DNA from: Triangularia verruculosa
Taxonomy: Eukaryota > Ascomycota > Sordariomycetes > Sordariales > Podosporaceae
Length of the DNA stretch: 64,000 bases
Direction of reading: 5' to 3'
Assembly: GCA_033296885.1 (NCBI GenBank)
Contig: MU864005.1
Location: 1 to 64,000 of the forward strand
Shown: positions 10,023 to 23,075 of the stretch, piece by piece
Numbering within the stretch: the stretch's first letter is position 1
Layout of the letters: every line of letters starts with the position of its first letter
The notes under the pieces: model-generated
Told to the model about the DNA's origin: nothing
The model's input: the letters and a program-made list of their open reading frames with translations, nothing else
The model's database searches: none
Translations under genes and position numbers: made by a program

Positions 10023-11451
10023 TCAATCCCTGCTTCTCGTCTGTGGGGCTGGGTCCCGCCCAATAAAGTCCAAGGGACTCTGCGGCCTAGCCATAGCATT
10101 GACACTCTGTGTGCTTTGGGGACGGCTATGCCCATAGTCGGTCATCTCGAAACTGTCATTGTCGCCGTCTTTGTTCCCACCGGCCTGCAGATGCGTTGCT
10201 TTGCATCTCAACGACGGCTCAGGACTCCCACTTGTCAGGGCTTCATCGACATTATTCTTTTCCGTATTTCTGGGGTATGATGCGGGCGGGGATTGGATTG
10301 GCAATGCGAGGGATATGACTGCGGTTCTGCTGAATGTAGAGTGCCCGAATCTAGACTCGGTCATGCCAGCCGAGCCATATTCGTAGGTTTCGTATCCACG
10401 AGGAACTGGACCGCGGCAGTTGCCCCTAGCGAGTGCACGGAGGATGGGAATGGAGGCCGCCATGATGCAGATGGCTGCTTCGGCGTTTCCCCAGACCAGG
10501 AGGGGTACGCTGGCAGCTGGGCACTGTCAGTGCCTGTTGTGTGACACGGAGAGGAGGCTTACTTGGATCTGTTCCATCGTTGACAGCAGGGAGGGTAGCA
10601 GATTTGATACCAGCTGCTGCGCCCGCGCTGCGCTTGCTATCAGTCGGGGTCTTCTTCCCTTTCTCCACTGCCGTACTCACAAAACACCCATGCTCATTGC
10701 AACCACAACACCAGCCTTCTCCTTGACGCTCATCTCCAGGGCCCACAAAAACTTCCATGGCAAAAACGCGAGTACGACGTCGACAGTCGCCGAAAAAACT
10801 GTCCAGCCAAACATAATCAGCCTCTGCTTAACTGTTGTTATCGGAGCTCGTCATCTTACCACATGAAAATATGTTGTAGCGTATTGACACGTCCACCGGC
10901 ACGCACCTCCCCCTCAAGCTGAAATCAAGACAGCTAATCCACACCATAACCGCACTCACCACCAGGGACCCGGTCAACGAGATCAAAATGAACCACACGC
11001 ACACTCTCATCCAGCGTTCTGGAATTCTCAGCAGCGTCAACGCAAAGCTGGTCTTTCCCCACAAATTGGCTATTATCAACAGTGTTGAAAGAATGTTCAC
11101 CGGGATTGGGAGGAATGGAAAGTTCTCGACCGGTATCACTTGGCGACCGTATCCCAAACCGACAACATGAGAGACGAGGCCAGCCTGTGTTGCGAGGAGA
11201 ATCCAGGAACCCAGCAAGAAATAGTCATCCCACCAGAGGCCACGGTTCTGGCAGTTCTTCAAATAGAGACGGGTGAAGAGGAAGACAGCCGAGACCGAGA
11301 TGAGGAGCCAGACGGTGGCATTGAGTTGGTGTCCGTAGTCAACTTTGGGATCGAGGCGGAGCTCATCCATCATGACTTTTGTTTTCAGGTAATCCAATAA
11401 AGAGACACCCGGAGTACCGCCGAGCAATTGCCAAAGAAAGAAGTTGGACAA
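10023..11451 (-). CDS. PTH11-like / fungal rhodopsin-domain membrane receptor
   Basis: Four exons, 11451-10860, 10798-10681, 10627-10563 and 10516-10023, give 422 residues. Starting at the double Met near 11373/11370 (MMDELRLDP) gives about 395 residues and a more usual N-terminus. The protein has seven hydrophobic segments and the fungal rhodopsin-domain hallmarks: a GLWWDDYFL motif after helix 2, a GLGYGR loop, and YNIFSC joined by splicing to VFSATVDVVLAFLPW. VWGNAEAAICIMAASIPILR is the last helix. The C-terminal tail is long, Ser/Pro-rich and cytosolic. Related proteins are surface-sensing receptors or orphan membrane proteins; the ligand is unknown. Introns are 61, 53 and 46 bp, and each acceptor was chosen to keep the conserved frame. 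Confidence 0.85.
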
Positions 11452-13603
11452 TGAGCCGAGCTAACGGCACTGATCCAATGGAGTCGAACTTGTTAATTGC
11501 AAAGAGAGAGGAGATCAGGACGACAAGACACGACTCGGATAGTCATTCCGACGGCTTTAAACAATTCTCGTTATTCGAAGTGCCTGTCAAAAAGAGCAGC
11601 TGTATACCCGGGTTCTGCACCCAAGCTCCACGTCTCAGATAACGAAAAAGTGCTGGAGCACCGGTTCAAGGCAAGCATCTGATGTGTGGGGCCAGACAAG
11701 AAATGTTTGAAGGGAGGAGATCAGCTGCACGGCGATCTGAATGGGGAATATACCGTGGGAGTGACGAAGGAAATGGCGGGTAGTTTTTCGGGTCTTCTGC
11801 CGAACCCTGTCGTCTGATGTGGTGTCTCCCTTGAGAGTCTTGTTTTTGGGGGAGATCTTGCACGACGCACGGACGGATGAAAGCATCGGTCCGGCAGGCA
11901 ATTGAAGGCTTGGGACCATGACGAAATAAACTGTGAGCGTATCTCTCTTGGTACCTTTCCTCGTATGTTCTATCAAGAATATGGTACTTTCTCGCAATGC
12001 CCTTCAATGCTCACAAATTTAGCTAGGTCTTTTAGGTGTAGCTAATTTAGCGTTGTTGTTGAGGAAGTTGTCAAGGCTCGGTCTTGATGTTGCATTGTCC
12101 ACAGCCATTGGACCGGGGAAGAAAGGGGTGGAGACAAAACGTTTCCCGAAACAGGGGTCATTTTACACGCTCCGTTCCCAGCTTCCAGGTCAAAGTGTTG
12201 AACAGTCGGGACATTCCCGGGACAGGTAGCTTTGGGCAATGCAGCTGTAACCTGCGGCCCAAGTCTAGGATGCAAAGGCTCCCGAAAGTACAAGTTCTAT
12301 TGACAATTGGTTAAAATATCTCGTAGTAAGTTGCCAGGTTCTTTGATAACCTACCTAGGTGGGTAGGTACCTAGCTGTTCCAGTTCACACCATTCTTCAG
12401 CCGTCATCTCTTCTTTCTTGCGGTTAGGTTCCGATGAAGATGTAAGTAGTATCTGGTGTCTCTGTTGATGACCCATTGGGCTGGCAAGCAACTAGGTATC
12501 ATGACAGGGGAGGTAGGTAACTTGACATGGCCCATTTAAGATCAACTCCAGTCTTATTAAGGTCACTTATTCACGGTTACACGGCTCGCGCGTTCTGAAA
12601 ACTATGCCGGCACCTTTACTTTCTCTACATGTGATTCTTATTTAACTGCCTTCTAATTTTGACCAGCATCCTTTTGTACAACACATCAGTATTAGACCTG
12701 AATGCCAGCCTGGATCCTGGCATGGTTGTTGGCTTTGAACCGTGACAATGCAGGTAAACAACGAATCCCTCGGCGTGTAACCGATAGTTTCGGCAGATTT
12801 TGTTGGCAGCCTAAGATAAGTTCCATTTGGCAAAAGTTTATGGGTCGCAGATAGAAGCCATACATTCTAACCGGGGTTTGTCAAGTCGACCTACTTAATT
12901 GACGCATAGAGGCACGAGGCCCAAGAGGCATCAGACTCACCGAAGAGGATTGGTGTGGTGTGTTTTTCTCTGTCGCTAACGGCGCCATTGTAATGTCGCT
13001 CGTGGCAGCTTTTGAAAGATAAGGTAAGCTCATCTGCAGCTAGTGGTACCAACAAGAAAAGTAATAGTCACGTAAATCTCAGTCTTGACGGTTACACAGA
13101 GTAAGATCAACGTGTGATCCGGTTTGTGAGTGGGAAAAGAGTGCATGTTGAAGTACAGCTAAGATCTAAAGTGGCGCAGCAACCAGTCAAGATTCTGACT
13201 ACATCCCCAGGCACATCACGGACGGTCATGTCTAGATACAAATTAGCAAAGACTAACCAACAACGGCACAGCATGACCTTTAGCACAAACTGGGAAATAA
13301 CATATTTACAGGGTGGAGTAGAGTTGTCTATCACCTTCTAGTTGTGGTAACAATGGCTGACACCGCATTGTTTTGTACAACCGAGGCTCGGATTTACCAG
13401 GCTTCATAGTTACCTAATGGATGTATAGGTTGGGTAAGACTTGGGTAGTACCTATCATGAACCCTCGTCGAATACACCAACAGGTTTTTCATTCATGTTG
13501 AGGAGAATTCCGGGACTCGGACGAAGTAAATTGTCTATAAGTAGGCCTTGACCTGTTGTCTCCAGCATCCCAAATCCCAACAATCAAACCTTTCACCACC
13601 AAG
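11452..13603. other. 2.1-kb intergenic region, no gene recognised
   Basis: Several frames of 60-120 codons occur on both strands but none shows a family motif, signal peptide or splice-supported extension. Near 12349-12375 and 12491-12520 there are short ACCTACCTAGGT/GGTAGGTACCTAG-like palindromic runs that recur in other intergenic regions of the window. The right part is the promoter of the small secreted protein. Confidence 0.5.
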
Positions 13604-14121
13604 ATGAAGATTATGTGGTTCTCTCTTGCTACTTTTGCCTCGGCCATTCTGGCTATGCCAACCGCTGAGGGCAAACTTGAAACCAACGACGTGGGACTCA
13701 ACGCTACTGCCGCGGTCGAAGCTGCCCTCTTGGCCTGCGGCTGCGTCCACAACAACGACGCCGGCCGCTGGGATGACCCCATGAGCCCCAGCGGCAGAGT
13801 CGCCGACCTTTGCAGCCGCGGTGGTGGGTGCCACCAGGCAGCCATCGGACGCATGTGCGTCCATGGTGACCTAGGGCAGTGCGGTTGCGCCGTTCAGAGC
13901 GCCCAGGAGTGGGAATCTTGTAGGTTTCCTTTGCAGCAAACCTGACTAATGTCGCTGACACTTATTTATAGGGCATGGAAATTGGTTGTATGTTTACCTC
14001 TTTGAATGCTTCCAAAGCCGACAACCTGTTTGACAAGAATACCTTTGCTGACATAAGTCGTCCATATAGTCTCTGGACCAGCGTTCAATGCGGTGGTCTT
14101 TCTCTCACCATCACTGGCTAA
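13604..14121 (+). CDS. Small cysteine-rich secreted protein
   Basis: The ATG at 13604 follows a CACCACCAAG context and begins a classic signal peptide (MKIMWFSLATFASAILA). My model has exons 13604-13919, 13972-13987 and 14070-14121, giving 127 residues. Both introns have GT..AG ends and a CTGAC branch-like motif 15-20 bases before the acceptor. If the second intron, with a GTATGT donor, is retained, the frame stops at 14033 and the protein has 125 residues. The mature part has paired motifs CGC and CGC flanking LCSRGGGC and RMC, suggesting several disulphides. I recognise no family. Size, secretion signal and cysteines fit an effector-like or extracellular protein. Confidence 0.6.
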
Positions 14122-15262
14122 TTGGCCAAAGACATGAGCTCTATGCCGGTCCCTGAGGCGAAAAGCTCAAGGATATCTACCGATTCTTGAGACGGCGCGG
14201 AAAGAGGGTGGAATGAGGAAGTGTTGACTTTTCATGATTGGCCTAGACCGGGCTCATACTAGGAGATCTCTGGGTTTTCTTTTCTGTCTGTCGTTACACA
14301 TCGAACTTTACCTATCTTAACTTGATATAGCATGCAGAGTCTTTGACTGCACACATCCTTAACAAAGCACGACTAACTTTTACTTCTTGAGATATCACTA
14401 TCTACTTATGCGTATCCCAGTGGAGTCCCCAACTACTATTGATCTTCAGACTTGTGCTTACCAGCCGCCACCCTTCGAGCACCCTATCCCTCAATCTCGC
14501 TTGTGGATTCAGCGAATGTACTGTGATGATAGTTGTTTCAAGTTACACCATGTCGCCTCCATACCTTAATCAACGTCGCCCAAGAAACAATAGTGTCGCT
14601 TTCGGGCCCAACAACCCGTGCGTACCGTGTGTTTTGTCTGACCACCAGAGCCTAGAGTGAAGACTTTTTTCGCGAATAGCTAAGAGGGCCAAGGCCAGTT
14701 GCTGACATGGGACGCATGCTGTGACCTATTGGAGTAACTCTGCCGAAGCAGAATGCATGTGCAACATACCGCCAAATCCCCGGTTGCCCTTTCTAGCAGA
14801 AATGCGTCTTGTTCTATACTAGTCCTGTGCTTGCGAGGCGCCCGCTACCATCGGAGGTGCGACTACGGTTAGCCTGTTGTGTGGACTCGCTTCTCAAGTA
14901 GTGCAGGAAATATTATGCAGGGCTGTCCTACTAGGGTCCAACAGGCAGTCGATGTTACCCTCTTTGCATGTCTTGGGAGTAAGCTGGGCACTGAGACGGA
15001 CATTCTACGACGTTATTTGCCAATAAACATGATGGAATATGTAAAAGAAAGATACCGCGGCCGGCATGAGGACGTGATATCTATGGTAGGATGCATGATG
15101 AGGGCAAGGATCAACCCACAAGTGGGAATAACCCCCTGGATCTCACCACTTTTGTTAATGTAGGCTGCACGAGCTCTGAAAAGTATTTAAGGACCTTACT
15201 ATTCGCTTGCTTACCTTCTCTCTTATTCTTTCATCCTCACTTCCTCCCAAGGATCCATCAAG
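14122..15262. other. Intergenic region, no gene recognised
   Basis: The 1.1 kb hold only short unassigned frames. The tyrosinase promoter lies at the right end, with a TATTTAA-like element near 15183-15189 about 75 bp upstream of its start codon. Confidence 0.45.
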
Positions 15263-16516
15263 ATGCAATTCCTCTCCGCCCTGCTGCTGGCCGGTGGCCT
15301 CGCTATAGCCAGTCCTATCAATATCCCTAATTATGCTCAAGCAGCCATCGACTCAGGGCTCGCCCTCAAAGGCTTGAATGCGCTTGCCACTATCAGTGCC
15401 CTGACCCGTACTGGCGGCACCTGCACTCCGAATAAGATCAAGTATCGTCGCGAATGGCGCACTCTCTCCAAGCCTGACCGCCGCAAGTTCATCGCCGCCG
15501 TCAAGTGCCTTCAAGGCAAACCTTCGGTCCTTCCCAAAGACGGAACAGTTCCAGGAGCCATCACTCTGTGGGACGATCTCGCTTATGCTCACGCTTGGCG
15601 TACCTTCTTTGTTCATGTGAGCGCCACCTTTCTGGTCTGGCACCGCTACTTTCTCTTCACGTATGAATCTCTCCTGGAGACAGAGTGCGGATGGACTCAG
15701 GGACTTCCGTACTGGGAGTGGGGCTTGGATGAGAACAACGTGAGAGGGAGTCCCCTTTTTGACGGTTCCGACACCTCCATCGGCAGTGATGGTATCTTTA
15801 TTCCGGGAAGACCGGATTTCATTCTAGACATTATTGGCGGTCCCAATCCCGAGCCCGTCAGGGTCGTGTTCCCGCCCGGTACAGGAGGCGGATGCATTGA
15901 GAGGGGCCCATTCAAGGACACGGTGGTCAGGCTCGGCCCTTTCCCACTTGACGGAACACCATGGACGAACGAGACAGTCTACGGCAACAACCCGAGGTGC
16001 TTGGACCGAGATTTGAACACGAACCCAATCAAGAGATGGTCTACTTTCCGTAACAGCACCGAGCTTATTCTCAGTTATGACAACATCAGGGAGTTTCAGG
16101 GGTTCCTGGTAAGTCTTTTCTCATCTCATCACTTGCGGAAAGTCCAGCAAATGATTCAAATTGCTGACCGTAGATAGGAGGGAGATCCGAGGGTGACGAC
16201 GGAGAAGCCGATCGGTGTCCATGGAGGTGGCCACTGGGCTGTGGGTGGTATCACCCGTGATCCAGTTATTTCGCCCTATGATCCAGCCTTTTACTTCCAT
16301 CACAATCAGTTGGATCGAATCTATTGGATCTGGCAGAACCTCGACTTCAACAACCGCAAGGACGTTTTCGGCACGGGCACTTGGGGCAACGTCCCCCCTA
16401 GCCCCAATGTCACAGTGGAGGATTTCATTGACGTGTTGCCCCACCAGCCGGCAATCAAGATTAAGGATAGCATGAACACTGTTAGCGGGGCGCCGTTCTG
16501 TTATGTGTATGTTTAA
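15263..16516 (+). CDS. Secreted tyrosinase / catechol oxidase
   Basis: Exons 15263-16108 and 16178-16516 with a 69-bp intron give 394 residues. A signal peptide (MQFLSALLLAGGLAIAS) indicates secretion. The CuA site has His110 (AYAH), His118 (FVHVS) and His127 (VWHRYF). The CuB site has His297 and His301 (GVHGGGHW) and the HH pair 323-324 within DPAFYFHHNQLDR. Cysteines at about 54, 82 and 142, plus GCIE, RCLD and a C-terminal PFCY, match the short secreted fungal tyrosinase type rather than the long intracellular type with a cleavable lid. The expected activity is copper-dependent oxidation of phenols or catechols to quinones. The physiological substrate (melanin, phenolic defence compounds or a secondary metabolite) is unknown. 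No clear pathway neighbour is present. Confidence 0.9.
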
Positions 16517-19500
16517 GTAGCTCTAGTTAGGCACATCCAAAGTACCTAGGTATGGTGTCTCTTTGACAACAAGTTTGAGATAGAACTGTAGATCCTCGAA
16601 AGGTCGTGGTGCTGCCATAGGTAATTAATGTCTGTAAACAACTCTAACAGAAATCGGGCTGCAGCTTGCCAGCTGTCTCGGGCGTCACCCAGTCCCAGTA
16701 TTAATCACGGAAAGGATCAAGATCGAAATCTCTCCTCGCCACATGTCAAAAAGTCTGTCATGCTCAGAAATAATACCACAGGGTGTATGGCCACAAGAAA
16801 GCAAAACAGCGGTTGATCGACACACAATGCTCCCTTTGCTGTTTCGGTCACTGACTAGGCAAGTCTGAAGTGATACGCGGCTGTCAGCGGTTGTACTACA
16901 GCTAGTCATGTCTTGTTACCTTGTTCTCAAGTTCAGGCGTCCAGTACAATGTGACAACACAACCACGGCGTGGGGGAATTGTGGGAGGCGGTGTCGTTAA
17001 CTGGCCCGAAAAAGTGGCATGCAGTGAGAGAGAAACTCCTTTATGTGATCGACCCTAGATGGATTCTCTCGGAAGAAAGATATTATTAAGATTGTTTACA
17101 GCGACATGACTAATGGCCATGATGACTTATTGGACCGAAACCTAGTTCCAGGCATTGTTGATATTCAAGTTTTGCATAAAGTATGGAAAGCAACCCGTTT
17201 TACAGCGGGATATCTTACCTACTTGTGAGGTGCGTTCACAACATCACAGCAGACCGGACAGGCCACTATAGATACCACGTTCCTATTCGGGGATCGCCTG
17301 AGGCACATCTCATCGCATGTCTCAGGCCAGCTACATAATGCGAAGGTTCTAGACTTGGATCCCGTCCTATCGTTATGCTACAGCAACACCCGTTTCCAAA
17401 TGTTTGCCACAGCAGTAAAATACACATTGACGATTCTGCGGAATTATCACGTGGCACCTAGGTTGGAAGGCTTACGACAGGCCCCCAACTTTGTGCGATA
17501 TATCGAGTTGTGTGTTGAGCATACATGTCACGATGGCCATCGTAAATACCTGGGGGCTGGAGCTGCACGCTTGTTGCCAGAAGCATCCCCGGAAGCAACC
17601 GGACTCGAGCCACAACTACGTCATAATGCTGAGACCGGGCTGGTTGATGAGCGGGTGGTTTTGCCTGGGAGGGTCATGGGTTATGGGATTCCCACAAACC
17701 TGCATGATCAGCTCAGCTGGAGATGCAACTGTCCTCCGTATTGCTTGACCACCCGGCGTGGGATGTTGACAAACTGTGTGGGTAGTTTGGGCGGCGAAGT
17801 AAGGTGCGGTGTCCCGATCAAGCATAGTGAAGAGTTGGATGCTCAGATGGAGTAGAAGGAGATCAGATGATACCCAGAGGGGTGGGAGATAATTCCTTGA
17901 AGTCACTGTTGATCGTTCGGGAGGGAAAACAAGAATATAATTCACCTAGCATGTGTCTAAGAGCAGCCGATGATCTGTCACGAGATGTGAGAACTGACAA
18001 CCGACGTGGGCCCAATACGAGGAGGCAGAGGTCTGGTATAAGTGCCTTGTGCTACTGGACTGGTTTCTGGTCCACGTACATGCTGGGGTTTCTGCTGAGA
18101 CACCGAAGCGTTTACTGTCTGTTGGAAGTATCGTGTCTTACAAGGGTGTGCAGGAAAGAGGGTGTCATGGCTGCATGCATCTGCGTCAAGGGTGGTCTGT
18201 CTTGCTCCTTGATTTGTTGGTGAACATCAAGACGGATCACACCGGGGCTCCCCACGCTCGGCAGCCATTACTGAATGGCTGGGAGGACGCGCAGCAGGTG
18301 GCTTGGCTGAAGGACCCAGCTTGATCTAGAGCATCGTTGGAGGGACTTGCAGGCAGGGTAGCAGATGCAAGATGGGCGGATACTGCAGTACCGCTCGCGC
18401 ATCGGGCTTCCAACGGAAACGGGCGAGGTGTATGTTGCTCGTGTTAACGCCAACGGAGATCGAGGGACGGATGACCATCAGTCGATGCGGAGCAGAATGA
18501 CCGGGCAAAGTGGTCAAAAGAATATCAAGCCTGGACTCGCGCTAGGTCATAAATGGAAACCAACGTTGGCATGCAGTGCTGGGCAAATGCATCATGCAAA
18601 TCCGGGGAATAAGGATGACGGGGTGCAGGGTGCATTTTGTGCATATGTCCGTCAAGCGCCACTACCGTATCTTCTTATGGGGAGAGGAGTTTCCGTGATG
18701 GGATCTGCCTTCAGTAAGATCAGATTGTCTCTGCGGTGGTGAGGGTGCTACCCCTCACATGCCCCTCCAAGCGCTGGCATATCCCGGGAATTGCTTATCG
18801 TCGCTTCCCTTATCGCAATAGACGGGTGCCATGATTTGGACATTTTATTTCGTGAGTCGGTCCACGGTGGTCAACCTGAATCGCCGGCACGCTATTGAGC
18901 CTTGTGATCATGCTCAAGCAGCCAAGAGGCTGAAGTGTTGGTTGGCTTCCACACCGAGGGCTTGGATGACTCTAACGGCGCCCCCGCTAGCTGCACACCG
19001 GGACGAAGCCGTCATTGTCACCGGCAGGCCGTTGTGCTGTATCCGATGGGCATCAGCTTCAACGGAAAACGGTCAAGGATGGGAATTCCGTCACGACGGT
19101 ACATCCAGATACCCCCACGTTGAAACGGCAAATCTGCTGCCGCGGCATGTCCGCAACAGTAATATCGAGTTGGTGGTGGTGGGGGAAATGGGTGCGCGCA
19201 CCTGCAGAGGAGGGGTTGAGTTGTTGAAAAGAGGCATCAATGTGCTACAAACTGACAAGTCCCGCTACACTGCACCAGCAGCCCGTCTTGACTGCCCGCT
19301 GAGTCAGTCGAGTTACCCGAAGCTCTGCGTGAAAAGTCAGGAATGGCCGCTACTTTTTCCGGATCAGGTCAAAAAATAAGAATAGGCAAGCAGATGGCGA
19401 TTCCTGCAGGAATTTCCGAATCAGGGTGATCTCGAGACTCGTGAAAAGTAGCACCGTTAGGCGTCCTGCTGCATGATACCCATCAGCCGGTGGGTAGGTG

Positions 19501-20074
19501 GATACCTTTACCTCTCTCGTGAAGTGCATACCTCCACAGCCCCTCCCCACCACTGCCAAGTGCCTCGTCCACTGAGCCCACCGCCCTCACTCCCCGCCCG
19601 CCCGCCCTCCAGCCTTTTAACCCCGAGATCCTCCAATCCCGTCGAGTCCCGTCCCAAGTCGCAGCAATCATTCACCGTGGACATCCACTGGCAAACATCG
19701 CTCTCCCTCTCGGCTCGCCACATTCATACATGCCGCTATCTGCTTGATCAGAGCTCCCCCTCCGCCAGCGCTGCCACCCTATCCCCCCTCCCCGTTTGGC
19801 CTTATCCGTATCGCACGACGAAACACTTCACGACCCGCCGCCTCCGCTCCCGGGCTTGGTTGGAAATACCCTCTCTTTCGCAATCGTCTATCCACCAAAC
19901 CTTGAGACCTGAAGACATTTTTTCTCTCATTTGGCAGCGACGTCGTCGCGTGCCCCCGCCTATCCGATCGATCGACGACAACCCCTCGATCCGCTGCCGC
20001 AATCTGTCTAAACTCGCCCTCGCTCTTTGCACCTAGGACCTGTCCGCTTGCTAGCCTCGCCGAAGCCAGAGACA
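16517..20074. other. 3.5-kb region without recognised gene; CT-rich leader at the end
   Basis: Frames such as 17355-17855 and 18831-19379 (plus; 166 and 182 codons) are open but show no domain, signal peptide or convincing codon pattern, so I leave them uncalled. TACCTAGGTA occurs at 16543-16552. The last 500 bp (about 19520-20040) are C/T-rich and run into the CCCH gene, consistent with its promoter and a long 5' untranslated leader. A transcribed non-coding RNA cannot be excluded. Confidence 0.45.
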
Positions 20075-22042
20075 ATGGCGACGTCCAACCTGAGCGAGTT
20101 TCGCCATGTGCGCACCGGCAGCCTCACCATCCCATCACAGGCTGCCCACTCGAGCGGCGGGATAATGGCTCCAATGCCCGCTGCCGCCCACCGCTTTGAT
20201 GGGTCCAGAAGCCCTCCGAGTATGTTTTACGACGGCGACACCTGATGAACCATCTTTGCTGACCCATCCTGTGTTCTTGAGTAGACACCTCACACGTTCC
20301 ATGCAAGTTCTTCCGACAAGGCGCCTGTCAGGCAGGGAATGCATGCCCCTTTAGCCACGATCTAAGCTCGGCCGCCGAAAACGTGTGCAAGTACTTTGCA
20401 AAGGTACTACCCATATCGCTCAAAACTCTCCAAGGTTGTGGCACTGACTGGCCATGTGTCACTCTTCGTGTAGGGCAACTGCAAATTTGGACCGAAATGC
20501 GCCAATATCCACGTGCTGCCCGACGGCCGCCGCATCAACTATGGCAAGAACGGTGTCACAATAGGCGTGCCTCCTGGCGTCACCCTCGGAGCTCGCGTGA
20601 ACCCCACGACATACCACCAGCCAGCCAGCAGTGCCCTGACCAGCTCCTTCATGCGCGCCGATGCACCCTACAACACGGCACCTTTTGCGCTCCAAGACGA
20701 AATCTACAGCCATCAGCTGGCTCTCGAGACCGGTGTTCCCACGATAGACACCACATCGTACACGTCGAACCCTGCCTCCGCCTATGGATCACCACGAGAC
20801 GAGGAACCAAGCCGCTTCGGGCTGGGGTTATCACCAAACATCAAGGGACTCTCGGTGTTGGACGCCCCTCTTCCAGCGTCGTTTGACAGCAACGGCATTT
20901 CGCATGCCGCTAGAGGTGGTCCCTGGCCATCTTCGGTGCCAGCTCAGTTTGGCCTGGATTCACCGTCATCTTCGCTCAGCGCCGCCAAAAGCGGTCGCAC
21001 CTCGGATGCCCTGAAGCACCTGCACGCTTCTGCGTTTGGAAACAGCCACCTATCTCCATCGGGTCTGGGGGGACAAGACTTTGGAAGCAGCCCGCCATCA
21101 GGATCTCTCGGATTCGGCTCGGCACTGGGTGGCGACGAGTATTTTGGCAAGAGACCAATGCACAGCAACACGTCTCGCTTTGCCAAAACTCGCATGATGA
21201 GTAGCAGTGTGCCCAAGGTCGACATGGATTGGGACGATTCGGAGCAGTTTCTGTTTGAAGAAGATTACGTTCCGGGCACCCTTGCTAACGAGTTGCTGAC
21301 ACCGACCGAGAGAGCAAGAAGGGGCTCGACCACCAACACAATTCGTATGATGGACGGCCTCAACCGGGAGTCAATCGCCGAATCCTGCCCTCCTGCCCCC
21401 ATCACCAAGTTCGGGACACCCATCCAGCCTTCTAGCCCCGGCCGCTGGGGTCCGCTGTGGGGAAGGCAAAAGGATGACGATGGGCACTTGGAAGCGGGCC
21501 GGTCATTCAAGCACGCCTCGGCATTCGGCCATGTAGGAAGTCCGCTACGAAACTCGAGTCTTGCGAGTGCCATTTCCTCGAAACTGGATGGAAACACGGT
21601 GGGAGTGTCGGCTCTGACCCAGCAGCTTCGAGAGACGCAGTTGTCAGATGATGGTTCGGCTGATTCAAGTCCCCACATCCACCCCAATGTCCCACGCAAC
21701 GCCAACGGTGCCGGTGTCATTGGCGAGTCTAGGGACAAGGATGGCGGGCTGGCGAGGCATGTCAGCAGCACATCGATAGGTTCGAGCGTCACCGGACGTT
21801 TCAAATCACCAACGGATGAGGAAGAGGCCGCCTTTGTATTCAGTATGGACGACGACGACGACGCCCAAGCCAAAGCTCGGAAGCGCGCATCCGGAACCCA
21901 GCAAATCAGCAACACAGCGAGTCCCCTGAGCGTGGCGTGGAGCAACAACTACCCCACAGCCATTGGCAATAGTCGAGCCGCCGCAGCCAACGGAGATGGC
22001 ACTCGAGGGGCTGGCGCTGTCGAGACGGTTGGAGGAAGATAG
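20075..22042 (+). CDS. CCCH zinc-finger protein (Lee1/Scp3-like)
   Basis: Exons 20075-20219, 20285-20403 and 20474-22042 give 610 residues. Two C-x7-C-x5-C-x3-H fingers are near the N-terminus: Cys55, 63, 69, His73 and Cys83, 91, 97, His101. The second is split by the 70-bp intron. The remaining 500 residues are Ser/Gly/Pro-rich and disordered, with a WDDSEQFLFEEDY acidic patch and a MDDDDDAQAKARKR segment near the C-terminus. This layout fits the fungal protein related to yeast Lee1 and often annotated as spindle-poison-sensitivity protein Scp3. An RNA-binding role is expected from the fingers. A CT-rich leader precedes the start. Confidence 0.85.
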
Positions 22043-23075
22043 TGCTTTGGGTTAGGAGTTTGGGTACGGTCGGCAACAAAAAGAGAAAAAAAAGCGACCT
22101 AGATTGACGAAAGGGGGCAATACAAAAGGATTTTGCATCGTCTGCGGCACATTTGCTTACATAGCTGCAACAAGGATCACACGGGCATAGCGCGGTGTGG
22201 GTAGGTTATGTATCGGGTGTCTGTTGACACTTAGGGCGGTATGCTTGCTTGCTTGGCTTGCTCAAAGGTGCTTGATTTGGGGCGTCATAAACAGCATGCA
22301 GACACGCATCACATACATTTTATATAGCATGTCGGATACTGTTAGTCTTTCAGTTGTGGGAATAGTCTTTTTGCTGTTATATTTGTCTCTTTTGTCTGGA
22401 TATGTACGGTAATGGAAACAAGGGGTTGGGCGGTCGGTTCTATCTTACCTTAGAGACTTCACGACAATACTGTTGTACTCCTCTCACGACACTCCCAAGA
22501 CACGCCTGGTCTCTCTCCTCCAAACGTTGTGGTCCGGCGTTACTTCATGCATGGAAGTAATTACATGAGCATTGAAGATATGATGTTGGACCGTTGAGTT
22601 AGTGGCCAAGGCTTGCCTTTTCCCTTGCAATTCAGAGTGACCTAGAGAGTGAGGAATTGCCACCGTTGGGATACAACATCATGACATCTACACGGTCTCT
22701 TTCGTGGTACGTTAGGAATAGACATAGATCAACCAACACCTCGAACAATGGGTCAGCCCGACAATGCGTCCACCACGGCCAATCCTCCTTGCGTCCTCCT
22801 ACCGTGGTTCCTTCCCCTTACAAACCACCCCCATCAGCCCTGTGGTCCTCCTCCGCTCTCACCCTTGCTCCAATACCGACCAATCTCCGCATCGAGGATC
22901 GAGAACTGTTTATTGTCGTGGTTTTATGATAACAATTGTGTTTATGGTACAAGGCAGCACATGCAGCAAGGCAGGCCCGAAAGATGACCCAAAACAGAAA
23001 TAAGAGTTACAATTGTTGGTGCTCTATAAATTGTCCCATCTTCTTCGTCCCCCTTTTAATCTGGGCAACAGCTGC
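22043..23075. other. Convergent intergenic region
   Basis: The 1 kb lie between the 3' ends of the CCCH and acyl-carrier-protein genes. No conserved frame or RNA gene is seen. The plus-strand frames at 22657-23003 have no recognisable features. Confidence 0.45.

Noticed and set aside
18831..19379. Plus-strand 182-codon frame
   Set aside because: No domain, signal peptide or splice partner. It is kept only as part of an uncharacterised region.
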